A DNA stretch of 64,000 bases from Ligilactobacillus saerimneri DSM 16049 (lineage in GTDB: Bacteria; Bacillota; Bacilli; Lactobacillales; Lactobacillaceae): assembly GCF_000423265.1 (NCBI RefSeq), contig NZ_AUHQ01000003.1, positions 1 through 64,000 on the forward strand, read 5' to 3'. The notes beneath the pieces were generated by a model. That model had not been told where the DNA came from. It saw only the letters and a list, made by a program, of their open reading frames with translations, and made no database searches. Below are positions 25,434 through 36,371 of this stretch, piece by piece. The position numbers and the translations under genes were made by a program. The stretch's first letter is position 1. Every line of letters begins with the position of its first letter.

Positions 25434-25740
25434 GTGATGCTTGCACATCACTGCGACTTTATGCACTAGGGCACGGGAGTTACCCGGGTTCGATCACACT
25501 GCTATTGTCGTGCTTCGTCGTGCAGAAAGCTATATCTAACTACGGGTCCTCTGATGATACTCATCATTCGTTACCCTAGGTTAGATCACGCTTTCTAACC
25601 GTACTACTCAGCACTTCTACTCCTTAACGTGCTCACATCCTCAGATCCCTATCCCTAGCTTTGATCTCTTGCAATGTTTGACATTGCTACGAGTTCATAT
25701 GCTAGTGCACGGGATCTAACCGAGGATGTTCACACTTCTA
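25434..25740 (-). repeat. Array of dispersed hairpin repeats (minus orientation)
   Basis: A 300-base gap holding three units related to the repeats at 40088-40345 but inverted. Read on the minus strand, the first (25737 to about 25640) runs GAAGTGTGAACATCCTCGG, GATCCCGTGC, an ACATTGC-capped hairpin and GGGATAGGGATC; it matches the plus-strand unit at 40241-40345 almost base for base. The last (about 25500 to 25434) shares GAACCCG, AACTCCCGTGC, CCTAGTGCAT and GTGATG-GCAAGCATCAC with the unit at 40090. The middle unit has its own stem (AGAAAGC/GCTTTCT, apex GATGA/TCATC). It abuts the terminator on one side and the potD stop on the other. Confidence 0.75.
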
Positions 25741-26808
25741 TTTTGTCATCTTAAACTTCAAAAACAAATCATTATATGTTTGGTTAACCTTGCGAGGCAA
25801 GTCCTTATATACTTCCAAATGCTCCATCGTCCGTTCATCCGGATAAAAGGCCTTATTATTAATTATCTCAGGATCCAAATACTTCTTAGCCTGCCGGTTC
25901 GGGGTAGCATAACCAACATAGTCGGCATTTTGTGCCGCATTCTTAGGTTCAAGCATAAAATTGATAAAAGCATAAGCAGCCTTGGTATTTTTGGCTGTTT
26001 TAGGAATAACAAAGTTGTCATACCAGATATTACTTCCCTCACTAGGAACAACATAATGGAGGTGCGAGTTGACGGCCATCATCTCTGCTGCATCACCTGA
26101 ATAAGTAACACCTAAAGCTGCTTCGTTTCGTTCAAGATAGAGTTTCATTTCATCACCAACCACTGCCCGGGTGTTGGGCATCAGGTGGGTGAGCTTTTGC
26201 TCAGCTGCTACCAAAGTTGCGGTATCAGTAGTATTAACCGAGTGTCCCTGGGTGATCAGCGCGATCCCCATCATGTCACGGGCACTGTCAAGAAGCATTT
26301 CTTGTTTGTGAAAACGGGGTTCCCATAACTGGTTCCAGTGCTGGGGGGGATTTTTGACCAGGCGATCATTGTAAATAATGCCCAGGGTCCCCCAGAAGTA
26401 AGGAACGGAGTATTTATTACGGGGATCAAAGCTTTGATTGAGCAACCGGGGATCGATATTTTGCAGATTGGGCAATTGTTGGTGATCTAAGGGTCTAATC
26501 AGGTGGGCTTTGGCCATCCTGGTAACGGTGTATTCACTAGGGACTGCGAGGTCATACCGAGTCCCTCCTTGCTGGATTTTGGTCAACATCGCCTCGTTAG
26601 AATCAAATGTTTCATAGTCGACATGATAACCAGTTTGTTTTTCAAACTTAGTGATCAAAGCAGGATCGATATAATCCCCCCAGTTATAGATGACCAATGT
26701 TTTAGTAGGTGATGAAGCCTGCCGACTAGTAGTAAGTTGCCGGTTCCATAATGTCAAACCGCCGATAACAGCGAGCAGGAAGATCACGGCTGATAAGAGT
26801 TTCTTCAT
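25738..26808 (-). CDS. potD: Spermidine/putrescine-binding protein PotD
   Basis: A 356-residue extracytoplasmic binding protein for polyamine uptake. Residues 1-22 form a signal or anchor helix. The mature part begins TLVIYNWGDYIDP, the PotD/PotF hallmark, with later YDLAVPSEYTV and PYFWGTLGIIYND blocks. There is no lipobox Cys near the N-terminus, so it is probably held by an uncleaved signal anchor rather than a lipid. It is the last gene of potABCD and overlaps potC by four bases. Confidence 0.93.
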   Translation of the reverse strand: MKKLLSAVIFLLAVIGGLTLWNRQLTTSRQASSPTKTLVIYNWGDYIDPALITKFEKQTGYHVDYETFDSNEAMLTKIQQGGTRYDLAVPSEYTVTRMAKAHLIRPLDHQQLPNLQNIDPRLLNQSFDPRNKYSVPYFWGTLGIIYNDRLVKNPPQHWNQLWEPRFHKQEMLLDSARDMMGIALITQGHSVNTTDTATLVAAEQKLTHLMPNTRAVVGDEMKLYLERNEAALGVTYSGDAAEMMAVNSHLHYVVPSEGSNIWYDNFVIPKTAKNTKAAYAFINFMLEPKNAAQNADYVGYATPNRQAKKYLDPEIINNKAFYPDERTMEHLEVYKDLPRKVNQTYNDLFLKFKMTK

Positions 26809-27614
26809 TGGTTGAGCCTCCTTTTAGCACCTTTCTTAGTAGAAAAGCGGTAGTAAATATAGACTAAGATCAGTGATACAAGGAACATTATTGTAGATAA
26901 GGCATTGATTTCAAGATCAATCCCTTGGCGCGCCCGGGAGTAAATTTCAACTGATAAAGTTGAAAAACCATTCCCGGTAACGAAAAAGGTTACAGCAAAA
27001 TCATCCAATGAATAAGTCAAGGCCATAAAGAAGCCGGCCATGATCCCATCCGTGATCCCCGGAATAGTTACCTGGGAGAAAGCTTGCCACCTAGTAGCTC
27101 CCAGGTCATAAGCTGCATCTTTAAGTGATTTGGGTAATTCTTTAACCCGTGGCAGGACCATAAGGACTACGATCGGAATGGAAAAAGCCACATGGCTGAA
27201 CAATACGGACCAAAAACCCAGTTTAAAACCGAGGAAAGTGAAGAAAATCAAGAAACTTGCCCCGATGATAACATCCGGTGAAACAAGGAGGATGTTATTT
27301 AAAATCAGGATATTACGCCGCCACAAGCGGTTATGTATTCCATTGATCATGAGGGCTCCTGCGGTCCCCACTACGGTAGCTAGAAGGGCGGAGAGGAGGG
27401 CCAAGACTAAAGTATTAAGAACAATGCTAATCATGCGGGTATCCTGAAAGAGGGCCTGATAATGGACCCATGAAAAGTGATGAAAACCGTCCATGCGCTC
27501 ACCAGAACTAAATGAATAGTAGATCAAGTAAAAAATGGGCAAGTACATGACTATAAGGACCAGTGCGAGATAAATTCTGCCGATAGAAAAACGTTTTTGA
27601 GGCAACTCAGGCAC
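26805..27614 (-). CDS. potC: Spermidine/putrescine ABC transporter permease PotC
   Basis: A 269-residue inner-membrane permease with six TM helices. The EAA coupling loop reads AAYDLGATRWQAFSQVTIPGITDGI near residues 165-189. GERMDGFHHFSWVHYQALF after the first TM is typical of PotC/YdcV. The start overlaps potB by eight bases and the end overlaps potD. It forms the channel with PotB. Confidence 0.95.
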   Translation of the reverse strand: MPELPQKRFSIGRIYLALVLIVMYLPIFYLIYYSFSSGERMDGFHHFSWVHYQALFQDTRMISIVLNTLVLALLSALLATVVGTAGALMINGIHNRLWRRNILILNNILLVSPDVIIGASFLIFFTFLGFKLGFWSVLFSHVAFSIPIVVLMVLPRVKELPKSLKDAAYDLGATRWQAFSQVTIPGITDGIMAGFFMALTYSLDDFAVTFFVTGNGFSTLSVEIYSRARQGIDLEINALSTIMFLVSLILVYIYYRFSTKKGAKRRLNQ

Positions 27615-28416
27615 CTCCTTTTTTATTGTTATCGTCTGTTAGTACCATGACTATCAGCATTGCCAGGACTAAAACCACGCCGATGGTCGACCCCATGCCC
27701 CAGTTCTGGGTAGTCAAGAAGTGCTCTTCGATTGCTGTACCTAGGGTGATGACTCGGTTTCCCCCAATCAGACGGGTAATCATGAAGAGGGATAGCGATG
27801 GGATGAAAACCGCTTGGATCCCAGCGGCAACCCCACTTTTACTCAGGGGGAAAATCACCTTGGTCAAGGTTTGCCACCGGCTGGCTCCCAGGTCGAGGCT
27901 GGCATTGATTAGCGAAGTAGGAATCGCTGTGATTGCATTAAAAATTGGGAGCACCATAAATGGTAGTTCAATGTAAGCGGCCACCCAAACAAAGGCGGCA
28001 TTAGTAAAGAGCAATTGGTGACTTCCTACCCCAATAAAACGCAGAAAGTTATTAATAGACCCATGTTGTCCCAAAAGCCCGATGAACGCATAGGTCTTTA
28101 AGAGGAGGTTGATCCAGGTGGGGAGGATGATTAGCGCTAGCCAAAAATCTTTACTACGAAGTTGGGCAATGACATAGGCTACGGGGTAGGCAACCACTAG
28201 GGTGATGACGGTGATCACCAGGGCATACCAAACGGAGTTAAAGGTCATTTGGAGGTAGGTTGCCGAATGGATATAGTCACGGTAGTTATCCCAGGTCAGA
28301 TGACCATTAATATTAAGAAATGATTGATAAAAAATCAAAACCAACGGTGCGGTTACAAACAATGCCAGCCATAAGATATAAGGCAGGGTAAAGACCAGGT
28401 GCTTATTCTTGCTCAT
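27607..28416 (-). CDS. potB: Spermidine/putrescine ABC transporter permease PotB
   Basis: A 269-residue permease with six TM helices and the EAA loop [24 protein letters not shown] near residues 168-191. The segment [19 protein letters not shown] is characteristic of PotB. It overlaps potA by 14 bases and potC by eight, so the four genes are translationally linked. Confidence 0.95.
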   Translation of the reverse strand: MSKNKHLVFTLPYILWLALFVTAPLVLIFYQSFLNINGHLTWDNYRDYIHSATYLQMTFNSVWYALVITVITLVVAYPVAYVIAQLRSKDFWLALIILPTWINLLLKTYAFIGLLGQHGSINNFLRFIGVGSHQLLFTNAAFVWVAAYIELPFMVLPIFNAITAIPTSLINASLDLGASRWQTLTKVIFPLSKSGVAAGIQAVFIPSLSLFMITRLIGGNRVITLGTAIEEHFLTTQNWGMGSTIGVVLVLAMLIVMVLTDDNNKKGGA

Positions 28417-29503
28417 GAGCGCCTCCTTCTTGGTAAGTAGCTAAACGGGCATCAAAATCAGTTTGGCTTTCATTGAACCGCATGACATGGATGTCTTCGG
28501 GATCAAAAGTGATCCCAATTTGCTTACCAACAACGGTTTTATGGATTGAGTTAATCGTCCATTCATGCCCTTCGGTATCACGGACCACGATTTGGTAGTC
28601 GACACCACGGAAGAGTTGTGATTCGACCGTTGCTGTGAGCATCCCTTTAGCAACTGAGGTAATATCGAGATCTTCGGGACGCAAAACGACTTCAACTGCT
28701 TCGTCAGGTTCAAACCCACCATCAAGGCAAGAGAATTGTCGTCCATCAATTTCAACTGCATAGTCTTCAACCATTGTGGCGGGGATGATGTTAGACTCAC
28801 CGATAAAGTCAGCAACGAAGTGGTTCAAAGGTTCATCATAAATATCCACTGGGGTTCCTGACTGTTCGATCAGCCCGTTATTGATAATCATTATATGGTC
28901 ACTCATAGCTAACGCTTCTTCCTGGTCATGAGTGACAAAGATGAAGGTAATCCCCAAGCGCCGTTGGAGCTGGCGGAGTTCTGTTTGCATTTCTTTGCGC
29001 AATTTATGATCTAAAGCAGAGAGTGCTTCATCCAAGAGGAGAATCTTGGGCCGATTGACGATGGCGCGGGCAATCGCAACCCGTTGCTTCTGTCCTCCTG
29101 ATAATTCATCCAGCTCGCGGTCAGCAAAGTCAGCTAGGTGAACGAGATTTAAGGCTTCATTCACCCGGGCAGTGATTTCCTGTTTGTTGACCCGTTGCAA
29201 GCGCAAGGCAAAGGCAACATTGTCAAACACATTGAGGTGGGGAAACAAAGCATAGTCCTGAAAGACTGTATTTACCTGGCGCTTGTTGGCTGGAACTTGG
29301 TTGATGGTTTGGCCATCAAAAGCAATTGTCCCGCCATCAGGAAATTCAAAGCCCGCAATCAAACGTAAAATGGTAGTTTTTCCGGATCCAGAAGGACCCA
29401 AAATGGTATAGAACTTGCCCTCCTCGATTTCAAATGAGATGTCTTGCAAGATAACATTGGATCCGAATTGTTTCTTTACTCCGGTAAACTTGAGCATCGC
29501 CAA
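28403..29503 (-). CDS. potA: Spermidine/putrescine ABC transporter ATPase PotA
   Basis: A 366-residue ATPase. Walker [10 protein letters not shown] near residues 36-44, Q-loop [12 protein letters not shown], signature LSGGQKQR, Walker [13 protein letters not shown] and H-loop [10 protein letters not shown] are all intact. The C-terminal ~120 residues form the TOBE/regulatory domain ([12 protein letters not shown]). Start: TTG 29503, eight bases after GGGAG; ATG 29497 is in frame but too far. It heads the potABCD operon, divergent from gdhA. Confidence 0.95.
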   Translation of the reverse strand: MAMLKFTGVKKQFGSNVILQDISFEIEEGKFYTILGPSGSGKTTILRLIAGFEFPDGGTIAFDGQTINQVPANKRQVNTVFQDYALFPHLNVFDNVAFALRLQRVNKQEITARVNEALNLVHLADFADRELDELSGGQKQRVAIARAIVNRPKILLLDEALSALDHKLRKEMQTELRQLQRRLGITFIFVTHDQEEALAMSDHIMIINNGLIEQSGTPVDIYDEPLNHFVADFIGESNIIPATMVEDYAVEIDGRQFSCLDGGFEPDEAVEVVLRPEDLDITSVAKGMLTATVESQLFRGVDYQIVVRDTEGHEWTINSIHKTVVGKQIGITFDPEDIHVMRFNESQTDFDARLATYQEGGAHEQE

Positions 29504-29747
29504 TCATATCACTCCCTTGGTATTAAGTATGTGCTTATGGTAATTATCGTTTATTTTTTTATTTAAATATGTTTATGCCCGTCGTTAATAGAAAGATGAT
29601 TTGATCGTCTATCAAAGCGGGTTAATTTATTGATGAAAAATTACCGCTGCTAAATCATAGCACTTTGAAGGATATGAAGGAAGAAAAAGTTATCGCGAAT
29701 ATGGAAGTGGGAAATGGTTTTAATTAACTTAAAATGAGCATTTCTTA

Positions 29748-31152
<1,405 letters not shown>

Positions 31153-31172
31153 GTTTACTAGTATACGGATGA

Positions 31173-31202
31173 AAACGGGTGGAAGATAAGTTCTGCCCGT
31201 TT
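31173..31202 (+). terminator. Probable terminator of gdhA
   Basis: AAACGGG (31173-31179) / CCCGTTT (31196-31202) with a 16-nt loop; T tract short. Confidence 0.65.
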
Positions 31203-31328
31203 GTTAATTTATCCAGAAAGTGGATTAACAAATGTGAAAGCTAACTATTAGTAAGCAAATTACTTTAGTAACAGTTACGGCGAATTGTATAATAATACCG
31301 TTAATAATAGTAATTGGGAGGCTTTACA

Positions 31329-32198
31329 ATAACACTAGTCGATGTTAATTCACCAGTAAAACTCAATAACGGGGTAGAAATTCCTTGTGTAGGCTACGGG
31401 ACTTTCCGGACAGAACCAGCCGCAACAGCCGCTGCGGTCAAGGCTGCCTTGCAAGCAGGTTATCGCCATATTGATACAGCTTCATTGTATAAAAACGAAG
31501 CAGGTGTAGGCCAAGCGATCAAAGAATCTGGGTTAGCGCGGGAAGACTTATTTGTTACTTCAAAATTATGGACTTCTGACTGGGGCTATGAAAACGTCAA
31601 ACAAGCATTTCAAGCCAGCTTAGACCGGTTAAGATTGGATTACCTCGACTTGTATCTGATCCACTGGCCAGCCAATGAAAAGCAGTTCGGGGCTGATGCG
31701 GCTAAGATTAATGCAGAAACATGGCGGGCTTTTGAGGAGCTATATCAAGAAGGAAAAGTACGGGCCATTGGCTTGAGTAACTTTATGCCCCACCATGTTA
31801 AGAAGTTACTGGAAACAGCAACAATCAAACCGATGGTTGATCAAATTGAAATCCATCCTGGCTGGACGCACGAAGCAGAGATCAAGGAACTCCAAGCGAT
31901 GGACATTGTAGTTGAAGCCTGGGGACCACTTGGTGGGTAGGGAGCGACTGTTTTAACCAACCCAGTTATGCAAGAAATTGCCATTGCTCATGGTAAGACG
32001 ACTGCCCAAGTTAGTCTGCGCTGGATCCTCCAACAAGGCGTGGTTCCATTGCCAAAGTCAGTGCATGCAAACCGAATTAAGCAAAACATGGAGATCTTTG
32101 ATTTTGAACTGACTGATGAAGAAATGGCAAAAATTTTCGCTTTGAAGGACTTAGGTGGGCAGTGCAAGGATCCGGATGAAGTGATTTTTAATTACTAA
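31329..32198 (+). pseudogene. Aldo/keto reductase gene broken by a stop codon
   Basis: Reads as a ~290-codon AKR with catalytic Asp/Tyr/Lys/His motifs (HIDTASLYKNE, TSKLWTSDWG, YLIHWP, AIGLSNF) but TAG at 31938-31940 interrupts it inside WGPLGG-stop-GATVLTNP, where relatives have PLG-x-G. The frame then continues to a normal C-terminus (PKSVHANRI, DPDEVIFNY). It also lacks a good start: GGGAGG is followed at the right distance by ATA (31329), where relatives start MTLVDVNSPV; the only start-like codon, TTG 31314, precedes the ribosome site. Two lesions in one gene point to a pseudogene. Confidence 0.85.
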
Positions 32199-32239
32199 AT
32201 AATAATGACCAAGTAAGTTATGGAGTACAATTGAACGGG

Positions 32240-32280
32240 AGGCTGGTGAGAAAGGAAGACTTTCTCCCAGCCTTTGCTTT
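32240..32280 (+). terminator. Terminator after the aldo/keto reductase remnant
   Basis: AGGCTGG-T-GAGAAAG (32240-32254) / CTTTCTC-CCAGCCT (32260-32273), then a T-rich stretch. Confidence 0.8.
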
Positions 32281-32302
32281 TAGTAGGAAGAAGGAAGTAC
32301 GG

Positions 32303-33184
32303 ATGTATTATCACGAAATAAATTTACGGACTACTGGGACAGCGATGATGAAGGCATATATCTTGGACGAAGAAATTACTCATCGCCGCCATATCAAGCG
32401 GCCTCTGATGGTTATCTGTCCGGGTGGTGGTTATTTAACATTAGCCCACCGCGAGAGTGAACCAGTGGTAGCTCGTTTCTTGGGTGCGGGTTACAATGTT
32501 GTCTTGGTTGATTATTCTGTTTATTTTAAACAGCGACCAAAAAATCCCGGTGAACCAGGCGTAATTAACCAGGGCTTTCGGATCGCTGATGCTGTTCAAG
32601 ACTTAGTTCAAGCGTTAAATATTATCCAAGAAAACAGCGACGCTTGGTTTATTGAAACAAGCAGGATATATTTATTAGGTTTTTCGGCGGGGGCCCACCT
32701 GGTAGGAACCGTTGCTGAAAACTATCGTGATCCCGAATGGCAAAAAAGATTCGGGGTGCAGTTTACCCAATTAACCTTACAGGGATTGATCTTGGCCTAT
32801 CCGATGTTGACAGCAACTGAAGTTAACGTCAAAGAAAGGGATGCTTTTCGGGATTTAATGGCACGCGAAGATATCCTACAACTGGATTTAACGCAAAACG
32901 TATCTGCCCATATGCCGCGGACTTTTATCTGGCAGGGTAACGAAGATCAAACGGTTAATCCCCTGACGACAACGCAATTTATTCTCAAATTGCAGCAAGC
33001 GGGAGTGCCGTGTGAATATCACTTGTATGAAAAAGGAGGCCATGGGGTAGCATTGGCAGACCGAACAAGTGCAACGACTCCTGATTATATCGTGCCTAAC
33101 TTAGCTCAATGGGTCGATGCAGTTCAGGTGTGGCTTGCTCAAGACGATGGTGAGCTTACGCTCTATCCGGACCTCCGTGAATAA
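32303..33184 (+). CDS. Alpha/beta hydrolase (esterase/acetylesterase type)
   Basis: A 293-residue serine hydrolase. The oxyanion loop MVICPGGGYLTLAHRESEPV, the nucleophile elbow LGFSAGAHLVG (Ser near residue 145), the Asp in WQGNEDQTVNP and the His in YEKGGHGVALAD are all in order. The layout fits the BD-FAE/xylan-esterase-like group, which removes acyl groups from carbohydrates or small esters. It has no signal peptide, so it is cytoplasmic. Start: ATG 32303 with AAGGAAG; the in-frame extension to 32231 runs through the terminator stem and is not credible. Confidence 0.85.
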   Translation: MYYHEINLRTTGTAMMKAYILDEEITHRRHIKRPLMVICPGGGYLTLAHRESEPVVARFLGAGYNVVLVDYSVYFKQRPKNPGEPGVINQGFRIADAVQDLVQALNIIQENSDAWFIETSRIYLLGFSAGAHLVGTVAENYRDPEWQKRFGVQFTQLTLQGLILAYPMLTATEVNVKERDAFRDLMAREDILQLDLTQNVSAHMPRTFIWQGNEDQTVNPLTTTQFILKLQQAGVPCEYHLYEKGGHGVALADRTSATTPDYIVPNLAQWVDAVQVWLAQDDGELTLYPDLRE

Positions 33185-33197
33185 TATTGATTAATGG

Positions 33198-33239
33198 AAT
33201 AAAGCTGAAATTAGATGATTTTCAGTTTTATTCTTTTTT
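33198..33239 (+). terminator. Terminator of the alpha/beta hydrolase gene
   Basis: AATAAAGCTGAAA / TTTCAGTTTTATT (33198-33232) followed by CTTTTTT. Confidence 0.7.
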
Positions 33240-33346
33240 AATTTTATTTTTTTACATAAACATCAAATTAGTAGCAATTTCAGCTGAAATATGTGTTAAT
33301 TAATAGAACTATGTAACACGAAGAAAATTAGGAAAGGAATGGTTAG

Positions 33347-34909
33347 ATGGAATTGATTATTTCCGGTGGCACGATCATCATCGTGGCAGCCTTAGCTAGT
33401 ATTATCAATGAGTTCTTACCCCGGGTTTCAGGAAGTTATGTTGCGATTGCCTTTGGGATTGCCATAGGCTTTATCCCGTTTTTGAATGATTTGGTGGTCA
33501 ACTTCAATACGGAAATATTCATGCTCTTTGTAGTCGCGCCACTGCTATATTTCGAAGGGCAGGCGACGCGGCTGAATCTGATTTGGCGGCAAGTACGAGC
33601 GATCATTTCCCTAGCTTTGGTCTTGGCGTTAGCGATTACCATTGCAGCAGGATTCTCAGTCCATTATTTATTGGGATATAGCTTACCTTTGGCCTTTATC
33701 ATGGCATCCCTAGCTACCCCAACGGATGCAACAGCTACTGAAGCAGTGTCCGACGGCCTGATAGTCCCTGAACGAACGGAACACGCCCTCAAGTTAGAAT
33801 CAATGTTCAACGATGCTTCCGGAATTGTGCTTTTGAGTGCTACGTCACTATGGTTGACACGGGGCCACTTGGATGTGCAAGGTTCGATCATGTCCTTTAT
33901 TGTTGCAGCTGGGGGCGGGGTAGTTTTCGGCTTCCTTTTTGCTTTTGGGATGATTTCTTTTCGGAAATTATTTACCAAGAATTCGACTTATAATGGTCAA
34001 GCAATCCTGTACTTATTGACCCCAATCTTTATCTATTTGATTGCTGAACACTTCCATATGTCAGGAATCATCGCAGTGGTGATGGCCGGGTTGGTGCAAA
34101 ACAGTGAGTCATCGCGTAGTAGCTTCGCCCATGTGAAGCAGTTTCATACCAATTTGGTATTAATGAACTTTACCCAGGCTTTGCTGAATAGCGCGGTGTT
34201 TGTGATTCTGGGCTTGATGCTGGTGCGGATCTTCCGTGCTGAACTCGGTTTGGTCAACCTTAGTATCAGTATCGCAACCGGGGCCCTTTTATATGGGATT
34301 AATCTTTTAGTACGTTACCTGTACAAGCGGTTCAAACACGTATCCCACCATGAGAGCTTGGTCTTTGCTCTCGGCGGGGTTCGGGGAGCGATCACAATGG
34401 CTTTAGTCTTTTCAATTGAAGAAAGTGGTCTGACTAGTGCCCAGTTTAACCAGGTACTTTTGGCAGAAATCTTTTTAATCCTGTTAAGTATGATTGTTCC
34501 GACAGTCCTGTTCCGTTTTATCTTACCAGCCGCTACGCCTCCAACTGAGGCGGACGCCACGCGGGATCGGATTCGTCTTGAAATGGTACGGGCCGGGCGC
34601 GAAGCAGTCAAAAAGATCTACTTGCCACCCCGGGTGCGGCAACGGGTAATGTATGATTTAGCGGACCAGGCCAACCGAACTAGCCAGCGGGACTTTTGGC
34701 AAGAATGGCGTCGGACTAGCGTGTCAGAGCTGACGCAAGGCGAAAAAGAACTGGAACAACGAGCCTTGACCTGGGCGTTGATGCAGGAATGGCGGTATAT
34801 TGATGAGATTTCACAAAAAGAAGAACTAACTGATGATATTTATCGGTTTTATGATGAAATCACGCTAGCATTGTCGATACTGATGGATCCAGATAATAAA
34901 TTGCGCTAA
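33347..34909 (+). CDS. CPA1/NhaP-type cation:proton antiporter
   Basis: A 520-residue membrane protein with about 12 TM helices in the first ~390 residues and a ~130-residue cytoplasmic tail rich in Arg and Glu. The ion-binding motifs are ASLATPTDATATEA (TM4-type) and LKLESMFNDASGIVLLS (the ND pair of CPA1 exchangers). FALGGVRGAITMAL near residue 345 is the family Arg motif. It exchanges cytoplasmic Na+ or K+ for protons, supporting pH and salt tolerance. AAAGGAATGG precedes the ATG. Single-gene unit. Confidence 0.92.
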   Translation: MELIISGGTIIIVAALASIINEFLPRVSGSYVAIAFGIAIGFIPFLNDLVVNFNTEIFMLFVVAPLLYFEGQATRLNLIWRQVRAIISLALVLALAITIAAGFSVHYLLGYSLPLAFIMASLATPTDATATEAVSDGLIVPERTEHALKLESMFNDASGIVLLSATSLWLTRGHLDVQGSIMSFIVAAGGGVVFGFLFAFGMISFRKLFTKNSTYNGQAILYLLTPIFIYLIAEHFHMSGIIAVVMAGLVQNSESSRSSFAHVKQFHTNLVLMNFTQALLNSAVFVILGLMLVRIFRAELGLVNLSISIATGALLYGINLLVRYLYKRFKHVSHHESLVFALGGVRGAITMALVFSIEESGLTSAQFNQVLLAEIFLILLSMIVPTVLFRFILPAATPPTEADATRDRIRLEMVRAGREAVKKIYLPPRVRQRVMYDLADQANRTSQRDFWQEWRRTSVSELTQGEKELEQRALTWALMQEWRYIDEISQKEELTDDIYRFYDEITLALSILMDPDNKLR

Positions 34910-34917
34910 ATAAACAC

Positions 34918-34961
34918 AAAAGCAGAGTGTCAATTCTTAATGAGAACGGCACTCTGCTTTT
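34918..34961. terminator. Bidirectional terminator between the antiporter and dipeptidase genes
   Basis: AAAAGCAGAGTG (34918-34929) / CACTCTGCTTTT (34950-34961). Confidence 0.88.
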
Positions 34962-34997
34962 TAATGGCTAAAGAAAAGATAGGTTAGAAAGTATAAG

Positions 34998-36350
34998 TTA
35001 AGCTTGCTGACTGAATTCTTCAAGTAAGCGGGCGAGATAACCCGAAGCTTGCTGGTAATCAGTCAAACGGATGTTTTCATTTGGAGCATGAGGGGTGCTA
35101 GCAGCGTAGTGAACACCGATCCCCATCAGTGGTGCTTGGGTGACTTCAAAGAATGGAAGCATTGGGCCACCACCAGGTTGATTAGGAACTAGGACAACCT
35201 GATCTTGACCATAAACTTCTGCAGCTACGCGTTTACCAAGCTGAACGAACGGATCTTCTAGATTAGTCCGGTAAGCATCTTCTCCTAACAGGAAGTGGAG
35301 CTTGATATCAGGGAAACCATTTTTTACAAGTTGATCCTGCAGGTAGCCGACAATAGTTTCTGGGTCTTGCCCTGGAACTAGACGGCAGTCAAGCTTAGCC
35401 TTAGCACGTCGAGGGATGACAGTTTTGACCCCATCACCCTCATAGCCAGCTGAAAGGCCATTAATAGTGATGGTTGGTTCAGTCATTACGGCTGTAAACG
35501 GTTTGGCTACCGGAAGCTTACCGTGACTAACACCAAAGGTATCAACTACTGCTTGAGTGTCAAAGTCGGGTTCTTGCTGGGCAACTTGTTCGGCTGCATA
35601 CGGTGACAATGGTTGAACATTGTCATAGAAATGCTCAGCTTTGATCTTGCGGTCTGGCCCATATAGTGTTGCTAGCCCCTGAACGAGGCGCCAAGCAGCA
35701 TTGTCCAGGTAAGGAGCCAAAGAAGAGTGAGCGTCAGATTGGGCAGTAGTAACTTCAGCTTCAAATGAAGCCACCCCCTTGGTCCCAGCGATAATCTGAA
35801 ACTTTTCAGCTTCGTTTTTACCGCCACCTTCCCAGATAACAGCGTCACAACTGAGATACTCAGCAGCATCTTGGGCATATTTACCTACATTGGGACTACC
35901 AATTTCTTCTTCACCCTCGATGAAGAATTTCAAATTACATGGGAGACCACCATGTTCTTGAAAATACCGGACTACGGCCAAGCGGGACATCAATTCCCCC
36001 TTATCATCACAGACCCCGCGGGCAAATAACTTGCCATTACGGACGGTTGGGTCAAACGGATCGGATTCCCATTCATCCAAGGGATCTGGGGGCTGAACAT
36101 CATAGTGGTTATAGAACAAAATTGTTTTGGCACTGTTGCCAGTGAAGGAGGCAAACACAGCGGGATTTTGGTACTGGTCGAAAACTTTGACCTGGTCAGC
36201 TCCCAAGTCCTGGAACCAATCGGTGAGGTAGGTAACGGTTTCTTTAATTCCCCGTCCCTGCGCGGAAACACTAGGAATAGTTAAATATTTAGCACTGGTT
36301 TCAAGTTCAGCAGCAACAAACTTTTCAACATCATTGATATCTACTGTCAT
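34998..36350 (-). CDS. M20 family metallo-dipeptidase (second paralogue)
   Basis: A 450-residue M20 zinc peptidase. Metal-binding motifs are FYNHYDVQPPDP, ARGVCDDKGE, EGEEEIGSPN, WEGGGKNEAEK and STPHAPNENIR; the dimerisation domain includes TITINGLSAGYEGDGVKTVIPR. It is a clear paralogue of the T-box-controlled enzyme at 12.8 kb but has no such leader. Start: ATG 36350 with AGAGG eight bases away; TTG 36356 lies too close to it. It is the last gene of a minus-strand group with a transporter-like protein and an amidohydrolase, suggesting peptide or acyl-amino-acid use. Confidence 0.9.
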   Translation of the reverse strand: MTVDINDVEKFVAAELETSAKYLTIPSVSAQGRGIKETVTYLTDWFQDLGADQVKVFDQYQNPAVFASFTGNSAKTILFYNHYDVQPPDPLDEWESDPFDPTVRNGKLFARGVCDDKGELMSRLAVVRYFQEHGGLPCNLKFFIEGEEEIGSPNVGKYAQDAAEYLSCDAVIWEGGGKNEAEKFQIIAGTKGVASFEAEVTTAQSDAHSSLAPYLDNAAWRLVQGLATLYGPDRKIKAEHFYDNVQPLSPYAAEQVAQQEPDFDTQAVVDTFGVSHGKLPVAKPFTAVMTEPTITINGLSAGYEGDGVKTVIPRRAKAKLDCRLVPGQDPETIVGYLQDQLVKNGFPDIKLHFLLGEDAYRTNLEDPFVQLGKRVAAEVYGQDQVVLVPNQPGGGPMLPFFEVTQAPLMGIGVHYAASTPHAPNENIRLTDYQQASGYLARLLEEFSQQA

Positions 36351-36371
36351 AAGCAAAGCCTCTTTTCTAAA

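Noticed and set aside
34315-34611. Antisense frames in the antiporter and other membrane genes
   Set aside because: They are mirror images of TM-rich genes and show only repetitive Arg/Ser/Ala composition.
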